Part shown: in pieces, positions 45,750-55,002 of the stretch | Layout of the letters: every line of letters begins with the position of its first letter | How positions within the stretch are numbered: position 1 is the first letter of the stretch | Assembly (NCBI GenBank): GCA_037046735.1 | Contig: JBAOHC010000019.1 | Location: 62,001-126,000 of the forward strand | DNA: 64,000 bases | Direction of reading: 5' to 3' | Source: JADKAV01 sp037046735 | Lineage (GTDB): Bacteria; Actinomycetota; Actinomycetes; S36-B12; UBA10799 | Program-made: the position numbers and the translations under genes | Notes under the pieces: model-generated | The model's database searches: none | Seen by the model: the letters and a program-made list of their open reading frames with translations, nothing else | Told to the model about the DNA's origin: nothing

Positions 45750-46718
45750 TCAGGTGCCCATCCGGATCAAACGGTCCGTCTCGCCGTGTACCTCCACGCC
45801 GGCACTGGTGCCCGTGTCGTCCAGGATCACCCGTCCAGACCGGTCGGTGAGGCGCACATCGATCTGCGCCTGCAGTGTCTCCTCCACCCGCTTGTGCATC
45901 TCCGTGCGCACCGGAGCGTGCAGGAAGGCGCCGTCGGGGCGAGTCGCGCGCAGTTCCAGCGTGCCTGCCCTGCCCGTGACCACCAGGTGGACGTGGGTGT
46001 CGTCGATGCGCAACTCGCGCACCTTGGCGCCGGTGTAGGAGGTGAACTTGTACAGGCCCCCGTTTGCCCGCAGCCCTAACAGAAGTCCCTGAAACTCCCC
46101 GCGCAGCCACGGGATGATCGCCACCGAGGCGATCAGGCTGATCTGCGGGTCGGTGAAGCTGTTCGAGTGCATCCAGACGTACCCGCTGGGGAAGGCCTGC
46201 CCCCAGTCCTTCTCGATGTACCCGCGGCCGCCGTCGAAATCCAGCGTCCGGCCTTCGAACTCGAGCTGGCCGTGCAGCGTGTGGCCGAAGGAGACCACAC
46301 CGTGGTAACACTCCATGAACGGCATCCAGGCGTACCAGCCCATCGCCCCGGGGGAGACGGGTGTGACGGGCCACGGATCCAGGGGACCGAAGTCGACCTG
46401 ACCCGTCAAGTCGGGAAGGTCCAAGCGCACGCCGCCGTTGGAGAAGCGATTGGGACCGACCTGCACCGCGAACGTCTCGCTGCGGGCGGTGAACTCGCTC
46501 TGCGGGTAGGGCATGTACCAACTGCGCCCCGTCGCACCATCGAGGACCTGCACGAAGGCCTCGTGCGGGCCGTCCGCCTCCTGCGCCAGGAAGACGCCAG
46601 GAATCAGGGCCAGTCGTGCCTCCTGGCGGGCGTCCACGAGCTTGACGTACCACCCTTCGAAGTACTTCGTGCGTTTCCCATGGCCGTGGTAGCCAGCAGG
46701 GGTCAGGACGTTTCGCAT
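45750..46718 (-). CDS. Tocopherol cyclase-family protein
   Basis: A 322-residue protein of the tocopherol cyclase-like beta-barrel family: PAGYHGHGKRTKYFEGWYVK at the N-terminus is the family hallmark, followed by QSEFTARSETFAV, GGRGYIEKDWGQAFPSGYVW and MHSNSF. Plant homologues cyclise prenylquinols; bacterial members, scattered in Gram-positives, have no proven reaction, so tocopherol synthesis should not be assumed. It is a single gene between the secreted protein and MarR. Confidence 0.85.
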   Translation of the reverse strand: MRNVLTPAGYHGHGKRTKYFEGWYVKLVDARQEARLALIPGVFLAQEADGPHEAFVQVLDGATGRSWYMPYPQSEFTARSETFAVQVGPNRFSNGGVRLDLPDLTGQVDFGPLDPWPVTPVSPGAMGWYAWMPFMECYHGVVSFGHTLHGQLEFEGRTLDFDGGRGYIEKDWGQAFPSGYVWMHSNSFTDPQISLIASVAIIPWLRGEFQGLLLGLRANGGLYKFTSYTGAKVRELRIDDTHVHLVVTGRAGTLELRATRPDGAFLHAPVRTEMHKRVEETLQAQIDVRLTDRSGRVILDDTGTSAGVEVHGETDRLIRMGT

Positions 46719-46764
46719 GAAGCCAGCCTGCCAGGTCAGTTCAGCGGTGGCCGTCGAGGGCGAG

Positions 46765-47283
46765 TTACGCAGGTGTGGCGGGCCGCGAGTGGCGGACCAA
46801 TTCGAGGCTCAACAGCAATACCCGCAGATCCTCGGCAAGGCGCTCCCGGCGCTCGGGGTCGATCCCGGAGAGCAGTTCGGCTTCCAGCTTCAGGTGTTGC
46901 GGTATGAGGGTGTTGATCGCTGCCAGCCCCTCATCGGTGAGCCCGACCCACCGGACCCGCCCGTCCGCCGAATCGTTGTGACGGCTCACCAGACCTAAGC
47001 GCACGAGGTGATCAACCCGGGGGGTGATACTTCCTGGCGTCAGACCCAGTTCGTCGGCCAACTGGCCGTGGGTGAGCCGGTGTGGCCAAGCGCCGCGACG
47101 CAGGGTCGCAAGCACCGGGAAGTCGGCCTGGGTGATCCCGGCGGCGCTGAAGACGCGCGTTTGCTCGGCCTCTACGATCGCGCGAATCCTGGCCATTCGG
47201 GCGATGACGGCTACCGGCGAGACGTCGAGTTCGGGCCACACCTTTTCCCACTGGGCCAGAACCCGCGAGATCGAATCGTCCAC
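46765..47283 (-). CDS. MarR-family transcriptional regulator
   Basis: A 172-residue winged-helix regulator. The DNA-binding part is LTHGQLADELGLTPGSITPR then VDHLVRLGLVSRHNDSADGRVRWVGLTDEG, with dimerising N- and C-terminal helices. GTG 47283 is preceded at 6 nt by a TAGTCT -10 box (47290-47295). It diverges from an NAD-binding protein gene across a TTTGATATCAAA palindrome, the likely operator for both. Confidence 0.9.
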   Translation of the reverse strand: MDDSISRVLAQWEKVWPELDVSPVAVIARMARIRAIVEAEQTRVFSAAGITQADFPVLATLRRGAWPHRLTHGQLADELGLTPGSITPRVDHLVRLGLVSRHNDSADGRVRWVGLTDEGLAAINTLIPQHLKLEAELLSGIDPERRERLAEDLRVLLLSLELVRHSRPATPA

Positions 47284-47309
47284 GCCTCGAGACTAGTGGT
47301 AGAAAGTAT

Positions 47310-47321
47310 TTTGATATCAAA
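47310..47321 (+). promoter_or_regulatory. MarR-type operator TTTGATATCAAA
   Basis: A perfect 12-bp palindrome in AT-rich DNA, with TA flanks, midway between the divergent marR-like and NADP-binding genes. The sequence type and position are typical of MarR autoregulation. Confidence 0.6.
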
Positions 47322-47337
47322 CTATTCAGGAGATGAC

Positions 47338-47913
47338 ATGTACTCAGTCGCTGTCGTGGGCACTGGGCGGATCGGAATGGCACTGGCAACGGCATTCGCA
47401 TCGGCGGGACTCGAGGTGGTCATCGGCAGTCGAACGCCGCAGGCAGTCGCTGCGGGCGCGCTACCGGTCGTCAGTCTGCCGCAGGCCCTGGACGTCGCCG
47501 ATGCCGTCGTTCTCGCTGTCCCGGGGTCTGCTGTCGGTGCCTTGTTGGAGGAGTACCGACCTCGATTGCAGTCGGCAGCCGTCATCGACGCGACCAATAG
47601 CGTCGGCTCTGGTCGCATGCATCATGCGGCGGATGCAGTCGGGCTGTCGTACTATCGGGCCTTCAACACCCTCGGCGTGGAGAACTTCGAACAGCCAACG
47701 TTCGGCGAGGAACCTGCAGACCTGTTCTACAGCGGCCCGCCAACCCACAAGGACATGGTGGAGGCCTTGATCGCAGCCGTGGGTCTGCGCCCTGTGTATG
47801 TCGGCGACGGCCCCGCCAGTGCCGACCTGCTGGACGGGATCACTCGGCTGTGGTTCGCGCTGGTCCTGCAGCAGGGTCACGGCCGCCACCTGGCGCTGCG
47901 CATGCTCACATGA
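47338..47913 (+). CDS. NADP/F420-dependent oxidoreductase-like protein (F420-dependent reductase family)
   Basis: A 191-residue Rossmann protein: VAVVGTGRIGMALATAFASAG is the dinucleotide loop, IGSRTPQAVAAGA the ribose-side region, and DAVVLAVPGSAVGALL then VIDATNSVG as in F420:NADP oxidoreductase-like proteins. ATG 47338 has CAGGAGATG upstream. It is probably controlled by the divergent MarR regulator and is coupled to the ltrA-like gene by ATGA. Confidence 0.85.
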   Translation: MYSVAVVGTGRIGMALATAFASAGLEVVIGSRTPQAVAAGALPVVSLPQALDVADAVVLAVPGSAVGALLEEYRPRLQSAAVIDATNSVGSGRMHHAADAVGLSYYRAFNTLGVENFEQPTFGEEPADLFYSGPPTHKDMVEALIAAVGLRPVYVGDGPASADLLDGITRLWFALVLQQGHGRHLALRMLT

Positions 47914-49049
47914 GCACCACCCGCCTCGTGGTGGACCGGTCGAGCCATCGGGTCGCGCCTCTGGAACTGTTCTTCGATCTCGTGTTCGTCTATGGGATCA
48001 GCCAAGTGACCGCGTATCTGGCGTACGATCACTCGGCCGTGGGCTTCCTGCGAGGGCTGCTACTGGCCGGGCTGCTCTGGTGGGCATGGGTTGCCTACAG
48101 TTGGCTGGGGACCTCAGTGCGGGTGGGTAATGGCTGGGTGCAGACCTCGCTGTTCGTGGCGATGGCGGCTCTCATGGTGCTGGCCGTGCTGATGCCCGCA
48201 TTCTTCGACGAACAGCGCGGCGCCTCGCTGGCCATGGTCGCCGCTGCGGCCTATGTGGTGGTGCGCCTCATGCATATCATCGTGTTCGCCATCGCCGGTC
48301 GGGACGACCCCGGCATCCGGCAGGCGGTGGCCCGGTTGGCGTGGACGGTCGTCTTGGCGGCCATCCTGCTCATCGTTGGGGCGTACCTCGGAGGTGCTTG
48401 GCAGATGGGGATGGTCTGCGTCGCCCTGGGCATCGACCTCGTCGGCCCGTTCCTGGGTGGCGGTCGTGGCTGGCAACTGGCTCTGGGCCACTTCTCCGAA
48501 AGGCACTCGTTGATCGTGATCATCGCGCTGGGAGAGAGCATCGTGGCAATCGGGCTCGGAGCCGCTGACGTGCCGGCCGGACCGGCGCTGCTGGTGATGG
48601 TCGGCCTGGGGGTTGCCGTGGCGTGCGCCCTCTGGGTCAGCTATTTCGACGGGTCCGCCGAGGCCGTGGAGCACGCCATCGATGCCCGGACTGGTCTCGA
48701 CCAGGTCACCACGGCCCGCGACGTCTACTCGTACCTGCACTTCCTGCTGGTCAGTGGCCTCATCCTCATCGCGCTGGCGATGAAGTCCGGGCTCAAGGGC
48801 ACCCACGATGGGCTGAGTGCTCCGCTGGCCGGTTATGCAAGCGTTGCCCTAGGAGCGGGCCTGTTCCTGTTCCTCGGCGGACTGGGGTTGATCCGGCGGC
48901 GCGCGGGCACCGCGACCAACTTCCCAGAGATGCTGGTCGCGGTGATCGCTCTCGCGCTCATCCCGCTCGGACCGGTGATTCCGGCCATCATGAGTGTCGC
49001 TGTTGCCTGCGGGGTGGCGATCGGGTGGCGGACTGTCAGGAGAGCGTGA
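47910..49049 (+). CDS. Low temperature requirement protein A (LtrA) family membrane protein
   Basis: A 379-residue polytopic membrane protein of about ten helices. The family hallmark VAPLELFFDLVFVYGISQVT is near residue 15, and GHFSERHSLIVIIALGESIV is near 200. ATG 47910 overlaps the preceding stop (ATGA); the earlier frame start is discounted. Function is unknown in the family; the coupling to an oxidoreductase suggests shared MarR control. Confidence 0.9.
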   Translation: MSTTRLVVDRSSHRVAPLELFFDLVFVYGISQVTAYLAYDHSAVGFLRGLLLAGLLWWAWVAYSWLGTSVRVGNGWVQTSLFVAMAALMVLAVLMPAFFDEQRGASLAMVAAAAYVVVRLMHIIVFAIAGRDDPGIRQAVARLAWTVVLAAILLIVGAYLGGAWQMGMVCVALGIDLVGPFLGGGRGWQLALGHFSERHSLIVIIALGESIVAIGLGAADVPAGPALLVMVGLGVAVACALWVSYFDGSAEAVEHAIDARTGLDQVTTARDVYSYLHFLLVSGLILIALAMKSGLKGTHDGLSAPLAGYASVALGAGLFLFLGGLGLIRRRAGTATNFPEMLVAVIALALIPLGPVIPAIMSVAVACGVAIGWRTVRRA

Positions 49050-49068
49050 ATGGGTCCCGGCTGGACTG

Positions 49069-51594
49069 TCAGGTCAGCTCGGCGATCACCGACAACTCGT
49101 CTGCCTCCTGCACCTGCAGGCCTGTGTCCAGGCCGCCGGCCGCTTGCAGATCGGCGGCCGCTGCCTGTGCCTGCGCAGCCTGCGCGGCGGGCGCCTTGAC
49201 CATGGCGTGGGCCAGCCGTGCGCGCATCGAGACCTTGTGGTCGCTCTTGACCTTGCGCAGCGCGGACAACACCTGACCGGCGGTGACCAGTACGCCAGGG
49301 TCGCCACCGGTGGGCAGCTCCTCGACGGCGGGCCACGTGGCGGTGTGCACACTGCCCTCCTGCCACCAGGACCACACCTCTTCGGTGACGAACGGCAGGA
49401 TCGGCGCGAACAATCGCAGCTGCACGCTCAACGCCTGCGCCAGTGCAGCGCCCGCAGACGCAGCAGCCTCGGGACCCTGGCTGCCGTGGGCACGTTCTTT
49501 GACCAACTCGATGTAGTCGTCACAGAAGGACCAGAAGAACGTCTCGGTCACCTCCAGCGCGCGGGTGTAGTTGTAGTCCTCGAACGCTGCGGTCGCTGCG
49601 TCCACCACCTCGCGCAGACCAGCCAGCATCGACTGGTCGACGGCCTCGGTGACCGGGGCGTTCGGGTCTCCAGCGAACGACAGGGCGAACTTGCTGGCAT
49701 TGAGGATCTTGATGGCCAGGCGTCGCCCGATCTTCATCTGCCCCTCGTCGAAGGCCGTGTCGGTGCCCGGCCGGCCGCTGGCCGCCCAGTACCGCACGGC
49801 ATCGGCGCCGTAGGAATCCAGCAGGCCCATGGGGGTGACCACGTTGCCCTTGGACTTCGACATCTTCTTGCGGTCCGGGTCGAGGATCCAGCCGCTGATC
49901 CCGGCGTGCGACCAGGGCAGGCAGTCGTCCTCCAGATGCGAGCGCACCACCGAGGAGAACAGCCAGGTCCGGATGATCTCATGGGCCTGCGGGCGCAGAT
50001 CCATCGGGAAGACCCGCTGCCACAGGTCCTCGTCGTACCCCCAGCCGCCGGCGATGTGGGGGGTCAGCGAACTCGTCGCCCAGGTGTCCATGACGTCGGG
50101 ATCGGCCACAAAACCGTTTGCCTGCCCGCGCTGATCCTCGGTGTAGCCGGCCGGTACCTGATCCTGCGGGTCGATCGGCAGATCAGCCTCGTCGGGCAGC
50201 AGGACGGCTGAGTAGTCCGGATTGCCGGAGGCGTCCACGGCATACCAGATCGGGATCGGCACGCCGAAGAATCGCTGGCGAGAGATCAACCAGTCGCCGT
50301 TGAGTCCCTCGACCCAGTTGCGGTAGCGCACCTGCATCCGCGGTGGGTGCCAGTCGAGTTCGGCGCCCCGGGCGATCAGGGCCTCGCGCAGGGCTTCGTC
50401 GCGACCGCCGTTGCGGATGTACCACTGCCGGGTGGTCACGATCTCCAGCGGCTTGTCGCCCTTTTCGAAGAACTTCACCGGGTGGGTGATCTCGCGGATC
50501 TCCCCCACGAGATCCCCGGACTCACGCAGGAGTTCGGCCATGCGTTGCTTGGCGCTGAACATGGTCTTACCGGCCAGCTCCTCGTAGGCGCCGCGGCCCT
50601 GCTCGGTGGTGATCCAGTCGGGAACAGCCGGAATCACCCGGCCGTCCCAGCCGACGATGGGTCGCGTGGGCAGTTGCAGTTCGCGCCACCAGGTGACGTC
50701 GGTGGTGTCGCCGAACGTACAGATCATGGCGATCCCGGAACCCTTCTCCGGGTCGGCGAGTTCATGGGCCACGACGGGCACCTCCACGCCGAACACCGGC
50801 GTGGTGACCGTCGTGCCGAACAGCGGCTGGTAGCGCTGGTCATCAGGGTGGGCCACCAGCGCCACACAGGCCGCCAGCAGTTCCGGACGGGTGGTCTCGA
50901 TGAAGATCCGCTCGTCGCCGTGGTGGAAGCCGACCCGGTGGTAGGCACCGGGCCGCTCCCGGTCCTCGAGCTCAGCCTGCGCCACGGCGGTGCGGAACGT
51001 GACGTCCCACAGCGTCGGCGCCTCCGACTGGTAGGCCTCGCCGCGGGCCAGGTTATGCAGGAATGCGCGCTGGGAGACGGCCCGGGCGCGGGTGTCGATC
51101 GTCTGATAGGTGTGGTCCCAGTCCACGGACAGGCCAAGCCGGCGCCACAGATCCTCGAAGGCCTTCTCGTCCTCCTCGGTCAGCCGCTCGCACAGTTCCA
51201 CGAAGTTGCGCCGCGAGATCGGCACCTGCGTCTTCCCGCCCGGCTCCACCTCCAGTTCGGGGTCGTAATGCATCGACGGTTCGCACCGCACCCCGAAGTA
51301 GTTCTGCACCCGGCGCTCGGTAGGCAGGCCGTTGTCATCCCAGCCCATCGGGTAGAAGACCTCCAGGCCGCCCATCCGCTTGTAGCGGGCGATGCAGTCG
51401 GTGTGGGTGTAGCTGAACACGTGCCCGACGTGCAGCGAACCGCTGACGGTCGGCGGTGGCGTGTCGATGCTGTACACCTGCTCGCGGGTGCGGCTGCGAT
51501 CGAAGGCGTAGATCTGCTGGGCCTGCCACTGGGAGGCCCACTTGCCGTCGAGGCCATCCACGCTGGGGCGCTCGGGTATCCGCGGGGTGTTCAT
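49069..51594 (-). CDS. valS: Valyl-tRNA synthetase
   Basis: Class I synthetase of 841 residues. The HIGH motif is GSLHVGHVF and KMSKS is KKMSKSKGNVV. The MGWDDNGLPTERRVQNYFG wording and the short C-terminal part without a long coiled-coil arm belong to the second, archaeal-like ValS type, not the bacterial type with GTDHAGIAT. The editing domain lies about 190-360 (FIETTRPELLAACVAL). ATG 51594 is probably leaderless behind TAAACT (51603-51608). It diverges from folC. Confidence 0.95.
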   Translation of the reverse strand: MNTPRIPERPSVDGLDGKWASQWQAQQIYAFDRSRTREQVYSIDTPPPTVSGSLHVGHVFSYTHTDCIARYKRMGGLEVFYPMGWDDNGLPTERRVQNYFGVRCEPSMHYDPELEVEPGGKTQVPISRRNFVELCERLTEEDEKAFEDLWRRLGLSVDWDHTYQTIDTRARAVSQRAFLHNLARGEAYQSEAPTLWDVTFRTAVAQAELEDRERPGAYHRVGFHHGDERIFIETTRPELLAACVALVAHPDDQRYQPLFGTTVTTPVFGVEVPVVAHELADPEKGSGIAMICTFGDTTDVTWWRELQLPTRPIVGWDGRVIPAVPDWITTEQGRGAYEELAGKTMFSAKQRMAELLRESGDLVGEIREITHPVKFFEKGDKPLEIVTTRQWYIRNGGRDEALREALIARGAELDWHPPRMQVRYRNWVEGLNGDWLISRQRFFGVPIPIWYAVDASGNPDYSAVLLPDEADLPIDPQDQVPAGYTEDQRGQANGFVADPDVMDTWATSSLTPHIAGGWGYDEDLWQRVFPMDLRPQAHEIIRTWLFSSVVRSHLEDDCLPWSHAGISGWILDPDRKKMSKSKGNVVTPMGLLDSYGADAVRYWAASGRPGTDTAFDEGQMKIGRRLAIKILNASKFALSFAGDPNAPVTEAVDQSMLAGLREVVDAATAAFEDYNYTRALEVTETFFWSFCDDYIELVKERAHGSQGPEAAASAGAALAQALSVQLRLFAPILPFVTEEVWSWWQEGSVHTATWPAVEELPTGGDPGVLVTAGQVLSALRKVKSDHKVSMRARLAHAMVKAPAAQAAQAQAAAADLQAAGGLDTGLQVQEADELSVIAELT

Positions 51595-51602
51595 GATTCA
51601 GC

Positions 51603-51608
51603 AGTTTA
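51603..51608 (-). promoter_or_regulatory. Putative -10 box (TAAACT) of valS
   Basis: TAAACT ends 8 nt before ATG 51594 on the reverse strand; the leader would be absent or 1-2 nt, which leaves no room for a T-box. Confidence 0.4.
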
Positions 51609-51746
51609 TTCGTCCCGGTTGCGACCCTGGGCAGCCGCGGTTGCTCGGCACCGGGTGCGGTGGTGGTGCAGGCGGACGCACCGCGCCTGCACCTGCTGTC
51701 CAGATCGTCAGCCAAGCACGTGCACTTGCCTGCGGCAGGGACCGCG

Positions 51747-51752
51747 TAGCCT
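51747..51752 (+). promoter_or_regulatory. Leaderless-type promoter (TAGCCT) of folC
   Basis: TAGCCT ends 6 nt before GTG 51759; CTTGCC at 51725-51730 may be the -35. Confidence 0.45.
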
Positions 51753-51758
51753 GACGGG

Positions 51759-53081
51759 GTGACAAACACATCCCGCCACGGGGAGTACGACGCGGTTGAG
51801 CGGTCGCTGCTGTCCCGCTGGCCGGAGAACCGGATCGCCCCCGACCTTGAGCGGATCACGCTGCTGTGCGATCTGCTGGCCGACCCACAGTTGACGTCGC
51901 CGGTGATCCACGTCGCCGGGACCAACGGCAAGACCAGCGTCTGCCGGATCATCGAACAGATTCTGCGCACCAGCGGTCTGCGAACCGGGCTGATGACGTC
52001 GCCGGCGCTGCGTGACCTCACCGAGCGGCTGCAGGTCGACGGCGAACCGCTGCCTACCGACCAATTCGTGGACATCTACCGCCAGGTCGAGCCCTACCTC
52101 GACATGGTCGACGAGCGATCCGTGGCGGCGGGTGGGCCGCCGATGACCATGTTCGAGGTGATCACGGGTATGGGGTACGCGGCGTTCGCCGACGCTCCCG
52201 TGGATGTGGCCGTGGTCGAAACCGGTATGGGCGGGCGCTGGGATGCCACCAACGTCAACCGCGCGGACGTGGCCGTGATCACCCCGATCGGGATGGACCA
52301 CGTGGACTATCTCGGTGACACGCTGACGTTGATCGCAGGGGAGAAGGCCGGCATCATCAAACCGGGCGCGACCGTTGTGCTGGCCGAGCAGGATCCCGTG
52401 GCACTGGCGGTACTGATGCAGGCCGCCGACGATGCCCAGGCCCGGGTGCTGCTGCCGGGCGTGGACTACGAGCTGATCTCCAGGGGTCTGGCGGTCGGTG
52501 GGCAGTCAGTGACCATCCGGGTGGCTGACCGGGTGTTCGAGGAGATGTTCCTGTCGCTGCACGGCCGGCATCAGGCCGACAACGCGGCCCTGGCGCTGGC
52601 GGCGGTCTACGCACTGCTGGGCAGGCTGCCCGACGAAGAGACGGTTGCCGAGGCACTGGGCAGCGTCCACTCGCCGGGACGCCTCGAGGTGATCGGCCGG
52701 CACCCGCTCACCCTGGCCGATGCCGCCCACAACCCGCACGGGATGTTGGCCACAGTGGTGGCGGTGGCCGAGTCGTTCACCTTCGACCGGCTCGTCACCG
52801 TCGTCGCCATGCTGGCGGACAAGGACGTGACACCCATGCTGGCCTCAGTGGGGCTGGTGTCCGACGAGATCGTGGCCACCGTCAATGACTCGCCCCGCGC
52901 GCTGCCTGCCGATGAGCTCGCACAGGCGGCGCGCGCCGTCAGCGACTCCGTACACCAGATCGACGATTTTGATCACGCCATGGTGCGCGCACGCGAACTC
53001 GCCGGACCCACCGGGTGTGTGCTGGCGACCGGTTCGGTGGTCACCGCGGGGATGGCCCGCAGTTGGGCGGCCCGGGCATGA
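51759..53081 (+). CDS. folC: Folylpolyglutamate/dihydrofolate synthase FolC
   Basis: Mur-ligase-family enzyme adding glutamate to folates, 440 residues. The P-loop HVAGTNGKTSVCRIIEQIL is near residue 51, VAVVETGMGGRWDATNV near 150, AGEKAGIIKPGA near 195 and HSPGRLEVI with LADAAHNPHG in the C-terminal domain. GTG 51759 is probably leaderless. It overlaps the DUF4233 gene by 4 bp in the conserved folC-DUF4233-ndk order. Confidence 0.94.
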   Translation: MTNTSRHGEYDAVERSLLSRWPENRIAPDLERITLLCDLLADPQLTSPVIHVAGTNGKTSVCRIIEQILRTSGLRTGLMTSPALRDLTERLQVDGEPLPTDQFVDIYRQVEPYLDMVDERSVAAGGPPMTMFEVITGMGYAAFADAPVDVAVVETGMGGRWDATNVNRADVAVITPIGMDHVDYLGDTLTLIAGEKAGIIKPGATVVLAEQDPVALAVLMQAADDAQARVLLPGVDYELISRGLAVGGQSVTIRVADRVFEEMFLSLHGRHQADNAALALAAVYALLGRLPDEETVAEALGSVHSPGRLEVIGRHPLTLADAAHNPHGMLATVVAVAESFTFDRLVTVVAMLADKDVTPMLASVGLVSDEIVATVNDSPRALPADELAQAARAVSDSVHQIDDFDHAMVRARELAGPTGCVLATGSVVTAGMARSWAARA

Positions 53082-53404
53082 GGGTGATCGGCGCCGCCAC
53101 TTTGATCTTCCAGGCGATGGTGTTTGCCCTTGCGATCCCGGTGGCCGCCGCTTTGCGTCCGGGGGTTGGTGGCTGGGTGGCCGGGGTGCTCACGGTCATG
53201 GCGCTGGTTGGCTCTGTGACCGTACGGCGCGGCGACATCGTGGTGGGCAGCGCCACCCAGGTGGTGTCCGTCCTGGCCAGTTTCTTCGTCCCGATCGCGG
53301 TGCCGCTGGCACTGATCTTCGCCGGATTGTGGGTGGTGGCCGTGTACTACGGACGCAAGGCCGACGCCGCTGACGCAGCCCGGGCAGCGGGCGGTCCGGG
53401 CTGA
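53078..53404 (+). CDS. DUF4233 membrane protein
   Basis: A 108-residue protein with three to four hydrophobic segments (LIFQAMVFALAIPVAAALRP, VAGVLTVMALVGSVTV, VVSVLASFFVPIAVPL). It follows folC with an ATGA overlap and precedes ndk, exactly where actinobacteria carry DUF4233. Function unknown. Confidence 0.85.
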   Translation: MRVIGAATLIFQAMVFALAIPVAAALRPGVGGWVAGVLTVMALVGSVTVRRGDIVVGSATQVVSVLASFFVPIAVPLALIFAGLWVVAVYYGRKADAADAARAAGGPG

Positions 53405-53471
53405 GCAGGCGATTTGTTCGCAGTGCGTGAAGACAAGCCAGCCTCGCCCCGGGGCCCGTCGGGCTCGCCCG

Positions 53472-53477
53472 TACCCT
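53472..53477 (+). promoter_or_regulatory. Leaderless-type -10 box (TACCCT) of ndk
   Basis: TACCCT ends 6 nt before ATG 53484 and there is no ribosome site, which decides the start. Confidence 0.45.
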
Positions 53478-53483
53478 GAACAC

Positions 53484-53894
53484 ATGGCGAACGAACGAAC
53501 CCTGATCCTGGTCAAACCCGATGGCGTAGAGCGCAACCTCGTCGGCGAGGTCATCTCGCGCATCGAGCGCAAGGGCTACCGACTGGTGGCACTGGAACTG
53601 CGCACCCTTGATGCAGCGACCGCGCAGGCGCACTACGCGGAGCACGAGGGTAAGCCGTTCTTCGCCGAGCTCGTGGACTTCATCACCTCCGGACCGCTGG
53701 TCGCTGGAGTCATCGAGGGCCCGGATGCCATCGCGGCGTGGCGGCAGATGATGGGTGCCACCAAACCGTTGGAGGCCACCCCGGGGTCCATCCGCGCGGA
53801 CCTGGCCGTGGAGATGGGCCGCAACATCGTTCACGGCTCCGACTCCCCGGACTCCGCTGCCCGCGAGATCGCACTGTTCTTTCCGAATCTCTGA
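53484..53894 (+). CDS. ndk: Nucleoside diphosphate kinase
   Basis: Transfers the gamma phosphate between nucleotides through a phosphohistidine. It has 136 residues: ERTLILVKPDGVERNLVGEV at the start and the active His in GRNIVHGSDSPDSAAREI. ATG 53484 fits a leaderless transcript; the upstream part of the frame has no family match. It sits between DUF4233 and the mre genes as is usual. Confidence 0.96.
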   Translation: MANERTLILVKPDGVERNLVGEVISRIERKGYRLVALELRTLDAATAQAHYAEHEGKPFFAELVDFITSGPLVAGVIEGPDAIAAWRQMMGATKPLEATPGSIRADLAVEMGRNIVHGSDSPDSAAREIALFFPNL

Positions 53895-53951
53895 CGCCAC
53901 GTCATGCGCGTCCTTAGCATGGGGCGCAAGGTCTGATCGAAAGGTTCTCGC

Positions 53952-54998
53952 ATGGCAATGCTGGCCGATGCGCGGCCGCGACCGCGCCTGAGCCTCGGCA
54001 AGGACCTCGCGATCGACCTCGGCACCGCGAACACCCGCATCTTCGTGCGTGGTCACGGGGTGGTCCTCAATGAGCCGTCGGTGGTTGCTATGCGCGGCGA
54101 CGATGTGGTCGCGGTCGGCAGTGAGGCCAAGCAGATGCGGGGTCGGGCGCCGGCCGACATCGAGGTCATTTCACCCATCCAGCACTCGGTGATCCACCAG
54201 TACGACGCCACCGAGCGCATGTTGCGCTATTTCGTGCAGAAGGCGCACGGGCGATCATTGCTCACCCGGCCCCGCCTGGTCGTCAATGTCCCCGGTTCGC
54301 TGACCGGTGTGGAGCAGCGGGCAGTGCGCGATGCCGCCTATGCCGCTGGGGCCCGCCAGGTGTTCCTGATCCAGGCAGCGCTGGCGGCGGCCATCGGCGC
54401 CGACGTCCCCATCCACGAAACCAGGGGCCATTTCGTGGTCAGCATCGGCGCGGGCTGCACCGAGGTGGCGGTCATCGCCCTCGGGGGCGTGGTGTCCGCA
54501 ACCACCACCCGCAGCGGCGGCGACGATCTCGACGCTGCGATCGTGGCCTACTTGGACGAGCACTTCGACATCCGGATCGGAGCGGTCACCGCCGAGGAGA
54601 TCAAACTGGGTCTGGGCTGCGCGGTGCCCGTCGACGGGCTGCCGGCCATGACCGTGGCGGGCCAGGACACCCGCACCGGTCTGCCCAAACAGATCGAACT
54701 GTCGGCCTACCACGCGCGCAAGGCGTTGCAGGCTCCGTTGGACGAACTGCTCGCGGCCATCCGGCGGGTGCTTGACGCCACACCCCCGGAGATCGCCGGT
54801 GACCTCATGGCCAGTGGGCTGGTCGTGACCGGCGGTGCGGCGTTGCTGCGCGGTCTGCCCGAACGCCTCGAACATGAGATCGGGGTGCCGGTGCGCCTGG
54901 CCGCGAACGCGGACTTGAGCGTGGTCGACGGGGCAGGACGTTGCGCCGAGAACATCTCGAGTGTGCGCCGGCTGCTGCTCATCGAACCGGCCTTCTGA
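53952..54998 (+). CDS. mreB: Rod shape-determining protein MreB, with a degenerate ATPase site
   Basis: Actin-like cell-shape protein of 348 residues. The first phosphate loop DLGTANTRI is kept, but the catalytic IEEPMAAAIG is IQAALAAAIG (140-149) and the second phosphate loop DIGGGTTE is SIGAGCTE (164-171). These changes remove residues needed for hydrolysis, so the protein may bind nucleotide without cycling. Otherwise the fold is complete (VGSEAKQMRGRAP, GGVVSATTTRSGGDDLD, ELSAYHARKALQ). The ATG 53952 is the first gene of mreB-mreC-mreD-pbp2-rodA; a TAGCAT -10 lies at 53915-53920. No second MreB is in the window. Confidence 0.9.
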   Translation: MAMLADARPRPRLSLGKDLAIDLGTANTRIFVRGHGVVLNEPSVVAMRGDDVVAVGSEAKQMRGRAPADIEVISPIQHSVIHQYDATERMLRYFVQKAHGRSLLTRPRLVVNVPGSLTGVEQRAVRDAAYAAGARQVFLIQAALAAAIGADVPIHETRGHFVVSIGAGCTEVAVIALGGVVSATTTRSGGDDLDAAIVAYLDEHFDIRIGAVTAEEIKLGLGCAVPVDGLPAMTVAGQDTRTGLPKQIELSAYHARKALQAPLDELLAAIRRVLDATPPEIAGDLMASGLVVTGGAALLRGLPERLEHEIGVPVRLAANADLSVVDGAGRCAENISSVRRLLLIEPAF

Positions 54999-55002
54999 AG
55001 AC

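Noticed and set aside
51595..51758. T-box leader upstream of valS
   Set aside because: A -10 box lies 8 nt before the ATG, so there is no room for a leader, and no T-box sequence is seen.
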